In this document: in pieces, positions 1 to 11,650 of the stretch
How positions within the stretch are numbered: position 1 is the first letter of the stretch
How the letters are laid out: every line of letters starts with the position of its first letter
Assembly: GCA_028564705.1 (NCBI GenBank)
Contig: JAPXFQ010002919.1
Span: 620,001-684,000, forward strand
Origin: Apricaphanius iberus
Lineage: Eukaryota > Chordata > Actinopteri > Cyprinodontiformes > Aphaniidae
DNA: 64,000 nucleotides
Direction of reading: 5' to 3'
Notes under the pieces: generated by a model
What the model was told of the DNA's origin: nothing
What the model saw: the letters and a program-made list of their open reading frames with translations, nothing else
The model's database searches: none
Made by a program: the position numbers and the translations under genes

Positions 1-968
1 AAAACACTTTAGGCATGTTTTTAAGGAGTGAATGACATAAGAATGTAATGAAAAGCTTTAAAAAGTGGAGTTTACGTGCCACCTCCCCTTTAAAAGTGAG
101 AAAATGGAAGTGCATACAGATTTGAATGAGTTACAAGGGCCAAATTGTGATGGCTAGATGGCCATAGGAACCCCAGAACTGCAGCTCTTGTAATATTCCT
201 CCTATGCAGTGGTCAATATCCATCAAGGTGTTCAGTGAAAGCAACATTGGGGAACCAGCGATAAAGCCTCACTGATGCATGTGGGTAACCCATGTGGTTG
301 GGTCCAACAAACAAGCTACTAAAGCGCACATTGCTGAACAAGAAAGTCCATAACAGTTTATTGAGTGTGGGGCCGTATCACCAGGTGCCCTTGCTAATTG
401 TTGTCCACCACCAAAAGATGCAAGAATGGGCACATGAACATCTAAATGGAGGAATGTGGCCTGGTCTGATGAATCATCATTTATACATCACATGGATAGG
501 GGTTTGGGTCTTTGTCCTTTACCTTGAGAACACATAGCATCAGGATGCAGTGTGGGTAGAAAGCAAACCAATAGAGGCATTGTGATCCTTAGGCCAATAT
601 TCCGTTGAGAAACTTTGCATCGTACCATCCATGTATGTTTCTGTGGTACATAATACCCATGTAACAATGCTGCAGATCAGGTACATGCTTTCATAGGAAC
701 AGTATAAAGCCTGTAGGTTCTTTCTGTAATATTAATTTGTCTGGCCACAAAGTTAAAGCAGTCTAGGAATAGTTTAAGGTGTTTACTTCACCTCGAAATC
801 AACACCTTGCTACTTCCAGGGGCCTGTACCATGAAGGTAGCTTAACAAACTCGGCGTTACAGGATTGGTTTTGAGTCGACAAAACCAAACCGATGCAATC
901 AAGCTTTATTGGTACCATGACACAGCTTATCAACTTTCTCTGTCAACTCAGACTTTGATCCTTAAACT

Positions 969-1199
969 ATGATTAATCCACACGCGCATGCACATAAGAG
1001 TGACGTCGACACTGAACAACCAATCGCGTTCGATATGGATAGAGCGAGAGCTATATACTTTTCAGCGGAGGAGCAAGAGATAATTCTTCAGAAATATAAA
1101 GAATATAGAAGTATTTTTCAAGCACGCAGTAACACTTTATCTGCTGCCAAAGCAAGAGAACAATCTTGGAGGAAGATTGCTGATTGCGTTAATGCGTAG
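969..1199 (+). CDS. Harbinger Myb/SANT-like DNA-binding protein (76 aa, truncated)
   Basis: Contains FSAEEQEIILQKYKEYRSIF, then SNTLSAAKAREQSWRKIADCVNA, the pattern of the Myb/SANT-like (NAIF1-type) partner protein encoded by PIF/Harbinger elements. Only the DNA-binding domain is present; the frame stops right after it, probably at a lost intron border or a deletion. Element-encoded, not a host gene. Confidence 0.65.
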   Translation: MINPHAHAHKSDVDTEQPIAFDMDRARAIYFSAEEQEIILQKYKEYRSIFQARSNTLSAAKAREQSWRKIADCVNA

Positions 1200-1378
1200 G
1201 TTAAACAATTAATGTACATTTATGTAGGCTAATCATATTAAAAATATATATTTAAAATCATTCTTAACAGGTAGCTACTGCAGACTACTGTATAGTAGAT
1301 TTCTAAGTGTGAAATATGCTTTTTTGAAGAAGAAAAAAAATTGTGAAATGTTTAATTTGTTGATGTGATGTCACCCTA

Positions 1379-1825
1379 TCAGAATATCTTACCGGCAATT
1401 TTATAAAAGCCCTCTTTTATGGACATGGTCGATAAATGTCCAGAAAACACAATGAAACTATTTATGTACCCCTGCAGAGCGAAGACCACCTTGCGAATGG
1501 TGCGACAGACTGTGTTTTTCCTTAGATTCTCTGCATCCTCGACCGCATACAAGTATGTACCACTTGCAAAAAACCGTAACGCAATACATAGAATTTGCGC
1601 TACAGTAAGGGCATGGCTTCGTCGAGTCACATTTGTTATGTGCGGCTCAAGAAGTTCACAAAGATAAGACATTCCTTCCGCGGAAAATCTGTATCTTTCA
1701 TACAAGTAAGCATCAGGAAAGTCAAATGGATTTTGTCTGTCCCTAAAAACTCTTTTTCTACGAAGTGCTCGTCTAAAAATTTGCGTGGAGATGTCGACAG
1801 GATTTGGGAGAAAAGTTGAAGCCAT
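1379..1825 (-). pseudogene. HARBI1-like transposase, N-terminal fragment (148 aa)
   Basis: Minus-strand frame with FRDRQNPFDFPDAYLYERYRF, LCELLEPHITNVTRRSHALT, ALRFFASGTYLYAVEDAENL and KEGFYKIAGKIF. This follows the N-terminal half of HARBI1-type DDE nucleases up to the position where the PGVxGxxDG catalytic segment should begin; there the frame ends. Fragment of the surrounding Harbinger element. Confidence 0.75.
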
Positions 1826-2566
1826 TGCAACAGAGAACAGACGCTGGGAATTAGTTACGTCACCTATATGTTTCTTTACTCACAGCTAATTGGTCAAACT
1901 TCAGTCTGAGATCTCGAATCCAGAACATAACCTGCCCCGGAGCAGGTTAGCCGTGCAGCTGAACCGGCTGCAGTGCACCGATTAAACCAAAGCTACTTTC
2001 ATAGTACCTAAAACCCAGGGTTGGTGGAAACTAAGCTGAAATATAGCTGGTTAGCCACCTAATCCGGCTTCATGGTACAGGCCCCAGGATGTGATAGGCC
2101 AAACAAATGCCACAGGCCTTAAAGTATGTGCTGTTAATACGTTGAGGTCAAACACAACAGGCCACTTTCAGGATAGTAGTAGAGCAAATGTCTTGATGGG
2201 TCAGGTCTGATTTAGCAAGAAACGGAGAACCAACACACCTGCAGGTGGTCATGATGTTATGGTTGATTGATATACTGTATGCATTTTTCCTTTCTGAAAG
2301 TTTGGCATTCTCCCTAACCCCTGAATATTTCATACCCAGTAACTTCACAAACCTAACAAAAAATCCCTAAAACTGGCGCAAGAAGCTTTAAAAAATGTCT
2401 TCCGAAATTAATGTTTTTGTTTGCAGTTTTATTACCCTTTGCTCTTCATTGTGTTCTGTGTTTTTACTCTCCATCCGATTTTTTTGCGGAGATTGTTGTA
2501 ATCAGGTGCATTGGGCTGCTTTGTTGTGGAGAAGAGCACTGAATGAATATGCTGTTGTCATTTCAG

Positions 2567-3685
2567 CGCTTCAGATATTTTAGCTGAAGAGCGGCAGCTC
2601 TCTCAGGACTTGGTGCAGTCATCGAAAAAGCATCAGGAGTTTCGCTCCATCTTTCAACATGTTCAGGCTCCTCAGTCACAGAGGAGCCCGTCTGAGCTGT
2701 TTGCTCAACACATTGTCGCCATCGTTCATCACATCAAGGGTGAGTCCTACGTGTCTGCACTACATTTTCCCCGTTTTTACAACTTGTACAACTTTTGCAG
2801 GGATACAATAAAATGGGTTAAATTTTTCTGTATATTACTCCAATTATTGATGTTTGCAACATGATGAGGTAACAACAAGATTCCATATCTTATGTATGGT
2901 GATATGTATTTAATAGGAATATCAAACAACAGCAGTGCCCTTTGTTTAAAAATGTATTCAGGACATTTTAAGCACCTTACAGTATATGCAAATCCAGACA
3001 CAATGTATTGTGATCGGATTGTACTAGAATTAATTGGGTTGATTTTACTTTAACTCTCTTGTCTTGCCTTGTTGTGAACTGCCACCATATAAGAAGTGAA
3101 CTTAAATGAATATCCATAGCCATTTCTTTTAACCTTTACCCTCTCAGCCCAGCACTTTCCGTCTTCTGGCATGACTCTAAACGAGCGATTCACCTTGTAC
3201 CAAAGAGAAGCAGCGGAGAAGGAAATGATAAAGCCAAGAAAAAGCCCAGAGATACACAGGTAGAGTCGCCTATAGAGTGACCCTCTCACCTTCAGTGTGC
3301 TGTGGCTTCACGTCCTCTTTTAACAGCTGTCAGGTATTTCTTTCACCTTTCCTATCTGATAATCAACAGACTTTCATGGATTTTTTTCCCCCTTTTTTAT
3401 TCTCATAGTTGGTGGAGGTCAGTTTTGTTCTCTGACATTTTTTTTTCTCTTTGTGCCATTTTTTTGTTGCTTCCCTGGTTCAGCATAGCTCACTTTTTAT
3501 TTGGCTCCTGGCTATTCTGGTGTCAACCACATGTCATCTTATTGTTTTGGCCTTAAATTAAATTGCCTTGCCTTGCCTTAACTGTGATTCTTTCCCACAG
3601 GCGGATTGATCTTTCACCAAGTGCTTTTAAGAAGCACCCTCAGCTTTTCGAGGCGATGAAAAGCTCAGAGGATGGGACTTACAAG
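2567..3685 (+). CDS. thrap3: thrap3 exons 1-3 of this window: conserved family core
   Basis: 2567-2739 follows the acceptor ttgtcatttcag and enters in the last base of a split codon; it ends at GTGAGT leaving one base. 3148-3259 completes that codon and carries the NERF and KSPEIHR blocks, ending two bases into an arginine codon. 3601-3685 completes it as HRRIDLSPS and ends in phase 0. The middle exon lies on the strand opposite a 79-codon shadow frame and is too short to show as a start-to-stop ORF. Without it the flanking exons are out of phase, which supports its inclusion. Confidence 0.85.
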
Positions 3686-6600
3686 GTGACTGAACACTTT
3701 GCTGTATGAGATTTGTTGGAAAAACGGCAGCAGACAAGCAAGCAAGCCAGATGCCTTTATAGACTGCACCCTCTTAAAGCCCCTGGCTTTCCGTGAGGGA
3801 AATGAAAAAAGGCACTTTGGCCTTTTTGTTTGTTGTATCACCACACATGGGGATTTGTTTGTATTGTGGGCACAAGCCTGACTGAGGCTAATAAATCAAA
3901 TATGGTCAGAAATGGAAGTGCCAAAGATGTCCAAAGGACTCTTAAGAAATGTCTTTGTAAGTATACTCTAAAAAACCGATGAAAAAACATTAATAACAAA
4001 AGAGAAACTAAAATAACCAGAATTACAGTGTATTGCAAAAGTACTCATATCTTTTCACCTTCTCCACATTTTTAACAACTGGAATCTTCAGTGTATCTTA
4101 TTTGGTTTTGATGTGAATGTGAGTGTGAGGTGGAATGTGAATTATATCACAAAACAACATTTTTTTTTATAGTTATATTTTAAATTCAAGTATGAAAAAT
4201 ATTGCATGCATTTATTTTCCGTCTTAAAAAGTAAACAGATGTTTAGCTGCACATACAGCTGCCAGTCTTTGGGGGTTTATCTCCAACAACTTTACACATC
4301 TGGAGAATATAGATCCTGTCCATTCTTTTTTTTGCTTAATATTTCAAACTCAGTCAGATAATGTCTGAAGATCAGTTTTAAGGCCCTGGAGCACATTTTA
4401 GATTGAGATATAAGCCTTTCAAACAAACACATACGTCTTTGGTTAAACCATGTCATTTTGGTTCTGGCTCTATATGTGTTTAGTTATTATCCTCCTGGTC
4501 GGTCATATTTTATTTTATACTAAGTTTAAATCAGACACCGGCGGACTATGGATCTCCAAAATGCTCAAAATTAAAATAAATAAATTAACCTTGTAAAATA
4601 AATGGCTACATGAATAAATAACCAACAAATATAAACTGGGATGATAAAACTATCACATTAAATATTTGAAAAATATCATTATGAGCTAAAAGCTGCCTTA
4701 GTGCCTTTTTTTGGAATGAAAACTGATGTAATTAAATAAAAATGGCTAATTAATTATTAGAAATAAAATACTTTTTAAATGAAAATGAAACGTATGTCAT
4801 ACAAATAAGCTAAGAATTTCATATGAATGCAGTTTTTTCACAATTTCCACTAAAAATAATATATTTGTTATTCATTCATGAACGCATTTATATGAAAAGG
4901 CTTGTATTTGTTTAATTTTGAGCATTGTGGATTCCATTTACTAATTAGTGCATTTAATGTGACTTATGCGGGAATATAAGGATAAAAGGTGCTGAATACA
5001 AATGCACGCCACACTTTTCAGCTTTTTATTTGCAAATAAATAAATAAAATACACTGAGGTTTGTAGTTGTATCTTTTGCAAGGTACTGTAAGCACTTAAT
5101 GAAACACCACTTGGTCTCACATATGATTCTGAGTCAGTACTTCTTTTTAGATGAGCACTGACAAATCAAGTCAGTTTGTAAATGTGAATGGCAAACACCA
5201 CAAGGGTAAACATGATCAATCACAGCTGGGAAAACAAATTGTAGTGGTTTTATTTAAGCTGATTTATTTAATGCATTTACACTGGAGGGTTTTCCAGCTT
5301 ATGTAAAATTTTTAGACTGTTATTTTTGATTCTACACCAGTTAAATGTAGTTGATATTTAACCAGGTGGATTAAATGAGTTGAGTTGGCATAAATTGCAC
5401 TATTTAAAAATTATTTGTATTGGATTTAACAGAAATTATTTGTACCTTGACTAATTCTGAACCAGTTGGATAAAACCTAAACAACATCATTATAAAAACA
5501 GGGTTTTTTATTTACTGGGACACATGTCTTTCACAAAGTGGCTCATGAAATACAGCTCAACCAGCAGTTCAAATTTCAATTCCAACTATCATACAAACAT
5601 AGAGGTCATTTCATTGTATTGGTATGGAATTCAAATTCAAATTAGATGAAACTTAACCAGAGAATTTGTTCTGAAAGCACTTGTACTTTGGATGTTGTAA
5701 TCACCATCAAGAAGCACCAAAGAATCATGAAAGAGAACTGAAGCATGAGAGTAAGGGAAGTATTGTGCTATTTGATGGCTTGAAACTCAGACAAAGCCAC
5801 AAAATCTTGGACTCAAAAAAGTTAATTTAAAAAGTTAATAAATTGAGTAGCTGAGGCAAATCTTAGTCCTTTTCCACCTGCTTCTACACCATATTGAAAA
5901 TGCTAGATCAGAGTCTGCTAAAAATACAAGTAGAACTTACTGGTATGACCCAGTACTTGTAGGTAATTACATTCTGAAGTGGCGTGATTTAATCAAGGTC
6001 ATCTGGGTGTGAATGATGCATTCCTCCCTCCCTCTTTTTCTCACATTGATCCACTCATTTAGTCTACAAACAGTTGATTTGATAGTAGAAAGAAAACAAT
6101 GATCTTGCTAATCCAAAGTTTGTCCACGACATTCTGTTCTGTGTTTTGATTTGCCCAGGATGGTGGGGAAAAAGTAAAGGGTGACCCTATGGACCTTCGT
6201 TTGGACATAGAGCGTCGTAAAAAATATTCAATGCATGAAAGAGTTACAGGAGATTCCCAAGATTTTAGTCAGGAGAGGTCTGCCGAAAATTTCTCAAAAC
6301 AGCACAAGATATCAAAGTATGTGCAACTACCCTCTTCTTTAGAGTTGTGAACAATTTACAGCTATTCACAATTATTAAATTCAGTTCATGTGGACCAAAA
6401 TTCAAGAATTTATGGAAACTTGACTTCTTTTTGCAGAAAAAGTGTAAGGAAACGCTCTCGCTCCAGCTCATCCTCTTCCTCCTCATCCTCCAATTCCCAC
6501 AAAGATGAAGGTTTAGTTCATGGGAATTTGGAGTCCAAAGATGAAACATTTAGCAAGGCACGACTTGAACAGAAAGAACCAGCTGGAACAATGGAAGGAG

Positions 6601-8205
6601 TTCGAACACAAGAACAGTTTGTGAGTTTAATTAGCATCATGGTTTGAATTGCATCCTCACTAGCCACTGCACTGGGTACTACTGTTTAATTTCTTGCTAA
6701 CTCAAAGAAGAGGTTGACCAATCACAGGGCAGTAACTTAATGCATTTAGTCTACTATTCCTCGTGAGCATTACTTGCTGAAGTTCAGACTGATCATCAGA
6801 ATTGAGAAGAAAGGGAATTTAAGCTGCTTTGAACATGTGGTGGTTACTGATGCCAGACTGGCTGGTTTAAGTGTTTTACAAACTGGTGATCTGCTGGGAT
6901 TTTCATGCACAACTGTGTTTTGGGGTTACAGGGAATGGTCCATAAAAGGGACAATACCCATTTGAGGGGATGAAAATGCATTGTTGATTTCAGAGCAGAA
7001 TAGTTTCTAGATTGGAAGGCAGTTACATCTCAAATGTACGGAACCTGTACCAAACCACGGTATGCAGACAACCTTCAATCTTTGAAGCAACTTGGCTACA
7101 GATAAAGAGGACCACACCCATTGCCAATCCTTGCGGGTAAAAACGGGGAAACAGAAATAACAATTTGCATTTGCTCAAAAATGTTTACAATAACAGAATG
7201 AACATACCTTGCTCAGAGTCTCGATTTTGGGTGTGATAATTTGAAGATATGATCAGAATTTGATTTAAAGGACATGAAAGCAGGATTCATCTTACCTTGT
7301 GTGTACTGTTCATTCTGGTGAAGGTATAATATTACAGGGGATTTGTCCTTGGTATACTTTGGGACACTTGGTACTAATAATGATTTAAATGCCACAAGCC
7401 TATGTGCTGACCCTGTCCATCCAAGTTTGACCACAGTCTACCAGACTTCCAAAACCTTTTTCCAGCTGGATAATCCCCCATATCACAAACCTCAAATCAT
7501 TCTCAAATAGTTTCTATTATACATGCCAATGAGTGCAGTTTACTCAAGTAGCCTTAACAGTCCCCAGATCTAAATAGTAAATTTTGGATGGTGTGAACAT
7601 GAAGCACATGAGTAATGATATATATGGATCAAAATAGAGGAAATGAATTAAGAATTAGAGTAGAATTCTGATGGCAAAACATGGCTCAACTGGGACTAGC
7701 AAGGTGTACATAATGAAATGGCTGGTGAGTTTGCGTGTGTTTCTCTGTAATGGCTCCTCTCTCATCTCCCCCCCCCACTCCAGAAAATTCAAATCCAAAG
7801 AAGGGGTTGGAACAAAAGCAGCCATCAGGGAAACCGTTCACACAGTAGCCAAGTGAACATGGCAGTAAACACAAAAAGTAATGACTGGAACCCAAAGATC
7901 AGTCCCAAGAGCAAAACATACTTCTTGGTAAGGTTTCTTGTTTCCCATTTAGCCCCTCCAGTTTTTAACTATTTTCATCCTTATTCCTAACTGCTTCTTA
8001 TCTGTTGTAGCATGATGACCGAGACAACGAAGCTACGTGGATAGAAAACCAAGGTCAAGTTCGGGGAATCGTTCCTCCTGGAAGGACACGATTCATCATC
8101 CGAAAAGCCACTGGCAATGCCAGCATATTAAGCTCCAAATGGGCCTTTAATAAGGAGGCAGATCAGGACCACAAAGTTGAAGACAAGAATGGACAGACCA
8201 CTTGA
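2567..8205 (+). CDS. thrap3: thrap3-like gene, 3' half (7 exons, 5' part outside the window)
   Basis: Exons: 2567-2739, 3148-3259, 3601-3685, 6159-6316, 6437-6620, 7784-7927, 8011-8205 (TGA 8203-8205). All have AG/GT borders and consistent phases, giving 349 residues. THRAP3 (TRAP150) is a nuclear SR-like protein of mRNA processing and Mediator-linked transcription. Family blocks visible in order: [11 protein letters not shown]...[21 protein letters not shown]...[19 protein letters not shown], a [11 protein letters not shown] segment, a KRSRS plus ten-serine tract, and [13 protein letters not shown] followed by HDDRD near the C-terminus. These match the C-terminal half of THRAP3 as I remember it. 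The RG-rich parts of mammalian THRAP3 are absent or eroded. BCLAF3 is the main alternative name; adjacency to sh3d21 and eva1b favours thrap3. Upstream exons must lie left of position 1, beyond the transposons at 1-2290. Confidence 0.85.
4024..5092. mobile_element. Tc1-like remnant in a thrap3 intron
   Basis: Both ends carry a Tc1-type terminus: TTACAGTGTATTGCAAAAG near 4022-4040 and the complement of TTACAGTACCTTGCAAAAG near 5074-5092. The interior is AT-rich with no transposase frame left, so the copy is non-autonomous or heavily decayed. Lies in the intron 3686-6158. Confidence 0.55.
6159..6620 (+). CDS. thrap3: thrap3 exons 4-5: DIERRK segment and Ser-rich RS tract
   Basis: 6159-6316 (acceptor ttgcccag, donor GTATGT) encodes the acidic/basic stretch with [11 protein letters not shown]. 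6437-6620 (acceptor ttttgcag, donor GTGAGT) encodes KRSRS followed by ten serines, then a charged segment ending TQEQF. The serine run corresponds to the SR-like tract of the THRAP3/BCLAF1 family. The exon ends in phase 0 and joins directly to the phase-0 exon at 7784. Confidence 0.85.
6650..7735 (+). mobile_element. Tc1-like transposon remnant in a thrap3 intron
   Basis: Translation of 6835-6950 reads [19 protein letters not shown], then [10 protein letters not shown], the helix-turn-helix region of a Tc1-type transposase. Later parts keep degenerate transposase core sequence, and the end near 7708-7732 (TGTACATAATGAAATGGCTG) resembles the usual terminus of this family. No open transposase frame remains. 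It fills most of the intron 6621-7783. Confidence 0.7.
7784..8205 (+). CDS. thrap3: thrap3 last two exons: [15 protein letters not shown]-terminus
   Basis: 7784-7927 follows a C-rich pyrimidine tract and ends TYFL before GTAAGG. 8011-8205 starts [10 protein letters not shown] and ends at TGA. In mammalian THRAP3 the same junction reads KKYFL-HDDRD. The following arginine/glycine-rich segment of mammals is represented here by a diverged stretch with only isolated RG pairs, and the acidic/lysine-rich tail is shortened. Confidence 0.85.
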
Positions 8206-9310
8206 AAATGTGTAAAATCAGGAGAGGATAACAATTGTTTGTTTTTGGAATCCATTTGTTTGTCAGTCAGAATGGATCAATTTAAGCTGATTAAAATATT
8301 TTAACAGAGCAGGTCACCTTCTTACACTTTACATATTCAACATCTCTTGTTTCAGGTTACACATTGTGACTATTAGTGACACTGTTTAGTAGTGTTTTTT
8401 TTGTATACATCACTTTTAAAATTCTATATTTGATTTCTTTCATGCAGTGATTTTTATGCAATTTTGTCTTCTTAATCGCTTTTATATTGCTTGCACAATT
8501 TAATCAAACAAGTCTTTGTGAAATTACAAGTACATGTTTTAGGAGGAAATATTAGTCAGTTTCATTTAAAGTGGAATACCCCATCTGTAACTATCAACAG
8601 TGGTTTCTAATCTAGATCAGAACTGCAGTTAATACAGCCTACTTTCATCGTTGGAAATAATGTATTGAACTAATCAAATAGATAAACATCATGTGACCCT
8701 GATTTTACAATGGGACCAATGTGTGCGTGGTTAAAGCTTTAATAGGATCATTACTCAATATCCAACCTATTTACACCAGCACTGTGTAGGAGTACTGTGC
8801 ATTTAGATTGAAAATAGATGCTGTCACATATTTCTGTTTTAGGTGATCTTAAAAACAATACATTTACAAAATAGACAATTATTTGTTGTTCTAACTGGGA
8901 AGACTGGCTTTCCAATATGATGGAAATAGAGAAAATAGTTTTTATTACTTCTGCCTTTGATATATTTCTATAGTTTGTGAATTTTGGATATCCAGATATG
9001 GAAATTGTGTGAACTTTGCTCAGTCAAAATATAAAAAAGCAAGTTAATTTGTTCTGTGTGTAGTTTGTAACAAACAAGAAAGATTAAGTTCTTGAATGAA
9101 TGTAATAGTTCTGTGGATTGTATCTTTTTTAAGTTTAGGATAAAATTCACAGGTCTTACCTGTATTTTACAGGCAACCTGATTTAGATGACAGTTTAAAC
9201 TGGTTACAGATGTTCTTGTTAATTACTTAATATTGCTGTTTTTGCTAGTTTTTTGTTTCATGTTTTTCTTCCTCTGTAGTTTTAAATTAAACAGATTCTG
9301 AATACCAAAG
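8206..9310 (+). other. thrap3: probable thrap3 3' UTR
   Basis: AT-rich sequence directly after the thrap3 stop without further coding potential. Candidate poly(A) signals are the ATTAAA variants at 8290-8295 and 9286-9291; I saw no AATAAA. The true end is not determined. Confidence 0.4.
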
Positions 9311-10300
9311 TGATTTTGCTGACATGCTTTATTAAATCAAACGAGTTTGTGAAGCCAGACCATTGTCATTTAAAATAGAAAAAAGCTAACAAAGTTTCAT
9401 GGAATCCATAAAAGGTCCTTCGAAGGCTTTCTTTGCTCAATAGAGTTTTTGCCTCTTTGAAAGACTAAGGTCTCATGACATATCGCTAAAGACTACCTAA
9501 AAATCTTAGGAGGAAAGCAATTTACAAGTGTTAACTCAACAAATGTGACTGATACAGGATCCCTAACAGTGACGTTTTTCTATCAATCACATTTCTTGAA
9601 AGATCCATCTCAGGTAAGACCAACTGTTGGTCTCCTCTAAACTTTGTTTATCAGATAACTTAACCTTAACTAAACCATAACCAGCTGATAGGCCCCGGGG
9701 CAAAGAGGCTCAGTAGCCCCCCCCCCCCCTATATATGTGTGTGTTATATATAAGGGCTCCTATATATGTATGTATAGATAAATTATCTATGAAAGAATCT
9801 TGCATATATTGTAATAACATATATCTTTATCAAATTCACAGCAATGATATGACCCACAGAAACTTAATTTTCAATAACAGGAATCCATTTGAACCTGAAT
9901 TGAACCTGCAGGATGACTTTCTGTCCCTATAGGCAGTGCGGCTTCTGGCTTTGCCTGATGTACTTAGACTTAGCTTTGACCTATCCTGTTTAAAACTGAG
10001 GTTAACATAGAATTTTGGGTGTATTATTTCACATGCACAAAGAATCATACTGTAATCTATCACTGTGCTAACTTTGCTTAATAAAGAGTTAGCATATCAT
10101 CATTTAGCAACACACAAAAGAGGCTTAACTTACCTTCTCAGTTGTAACTGAACATTTATATAACCTTTTAGTGATGTTGGCGTTTATGTGACCACGATAA
10201 TCTGATATTGTTTCACACTGTTTTCCTCTGCAGGTCCTGCAGCGATCGGGTTAAAAACACCATAGCTAATGCTAATGTTACAATACACCAGAAGTACTAC
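9310..10300. other. intergenic spacer with poly-C run
   Basis: No gene seen. Holds a run of C at about 9717-9729 next to short TA/TG repeats. Several short frames look like chance. Confidence 0.5.
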
Positions 10301-10319
10301 AGCCACTTGAAAAGTCAGA

Positions 10320-10850
10320 AAACGTTAAACCGTAGAGTTTGTACTAGTAACAATTTAATTCCAGATATCTAAAATTAGAATTTGTCCTGTAAGAATTCAG
10401 TTGGTCCAATCCACAATGTTAATTCTGGATAGGAATAATGTATTTGTGAGCCGCTGCAAACCCCACACAAATGAATGGGAAAAGTGACGTCATTTGTCAT
10501 AGGAATAATTACATTTTGGAAGGGAGAATTTAATAATGCATATCCAGAATGTTAATTCTTACTGGGAAGAATTGATTTAAAGATATCTGGAATACATATC
10601 CAGTTTACCTATTAAATGTTAAAACGGCTACCATGACTTTTTAAGAATTTTGAGATATCTCAAACTTAATTTTTACTAGTACAATTGTAATGATGAATGA
10701 ACTAAAATACAATTTCTTCTAGTAACAATACAGTTGTTGACATCTTTAAATTCAATTTTGACTAGGAAGAATGTATTTGTACTAGGATAAATTGAACTTA
10801 TAGACAGGAGTGGATGTTGATTAAATGTTAAAACGGCTGGCCAGTTGTAG
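10320..10850. repeat. degenerate interspersed repeat region
   Basis: Diverged internal repeats recur: TTAAATGTTAAAACGGCT at about 10612 and 10824, and variants of TAGGAATAATGTATTTGT at about 10430 and 10760. Looks like a decayed MITE or minisatellite-like element; family not recognised. Confidence 0.45.
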
Positions 10851-11214
10851 GTCACTTGTTATTAGGATAAATCAGCAGCCTTAAATTAGCATAAAATGAT
10901 TGAAAGAAAACCTGAAACTGAAAAAAAAAATTTTTTTTTGGTTTTATTTTTTACCTGAAATGATAGGCCCATATAACGTCATAGGCCCCTGGCCACCGCC
11001 CCGGTTGGCCTGCCTGTGCATTAAGGCAGCGTTGCTTACAGTGGGTAAGATGAGATGGATTACAATCAGTTAAAAGTTTTCAATGTAAAGAATCCCAGCA
11101 GATTGCGTTGAGTCATCAATGTGAGGTTATGCCCGGATCATGCAGACTCTCACCAGAGCAATTCCTCAGCATTCCTGGTACTAAAAAAGGATTTTTCGCT
11201 TAAAAAATGTTAAG

Positions 11215-11650
11215 TTGTGAGCTAAACATTTCCCTTGCAAGATGCTAGCAAAAGATTTAAGTGCAAACTGAATATTTAGTTTAAAGCTAAACATTTAGCT
11301 AAAATGCTGTAAAGCGGTTGTGGACTATCAAAATAAAAGCTAGGTCTTGCAAACCTTTAGATAAACTCTTGTAGCTGCTGCTGTAAATCCATCGGTAAAC
11401 ACTGCATTGTTGCTAAAACGGCTGAAATGTTATACATATTAAGAGGAAAAGAAACGAGCCTTGCCACCAGTATTAACAGAGATTTGCAAGACCCAATTTT
11501 ATTTTGGTATTCCACTTCCACTTATCATCAAGCAAATTTGAATTTTAGCTAAATGTTTTGCTCTGAACTAAATGTTTAGCTTGTAAACTAAATATTTAGC
11601 TTGCTAAAAATATTTAGTTAGGATATAAATATTTAGTTTGCTAATTAAAG
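11215..11650. repeat. tandem-like array of the palindrome CTAAATATTTAG
   Basis: Variants of AACTAAATATTTAGCTTGC recur many times, densest at 11560-11645, less regular at 11220-11320. Each unit is nearly self-complementary. Probably part of a fish MITE whose rest may reach into 11650-12140. Confidence 0.5.

Larger units (their letters stand above)
820..2084. mobile_element. PIF/Harbinger element, internally deleted, about 1.27 kb
   Basis: Terminal inverted repeats GGGCCTGTACCATGAAG at 820-836 and its complement at 2068-2084, flanked on both sides by CAG (817-819, 2085-2087), the 3-bp target duplication expected for Harbinger. It carries two ORFs facing each other: a Myb/SANT protein (+, 969-1199) and the N-terminal part of a HARBI1-like nuclease (-, 1825-1379). 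The catalytic region of the nuclease is missing, so the copy is non-autonomous. Confidence 0.85.
100..2285 (+). mobile_element. decayed Tc1-like transposon, split by a Harbinger insertion
   Basis: About 130-815 and 2085-2285 read as one Tc1/mariner-like element. The left part has ACAAGGGCCAAATTGTGATG, AACTGCAGCTCTTG and the codons for NVAWSDESSF (around 450-480), a Tc1 transposase core motif; the right part has the element's terminal GGTGGTCATGATGTTATG at 2246-2263. Many stops and indels; not functional. Boundaries approximate; the left end may lie near or before position 1. Confidence 0.7.

Noticed and set aside
292..537. 81-codon frame near the left edge
   Set aside because: Falls in another frame of the decayed Tc1-like transposase; not a host gene.
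3050..3289. Minus-strand 79-codon hydrophobic frame
   Set aside because: It is the shadow of the thrap3 exon 3148-3259, which is phase-required and matches the family.
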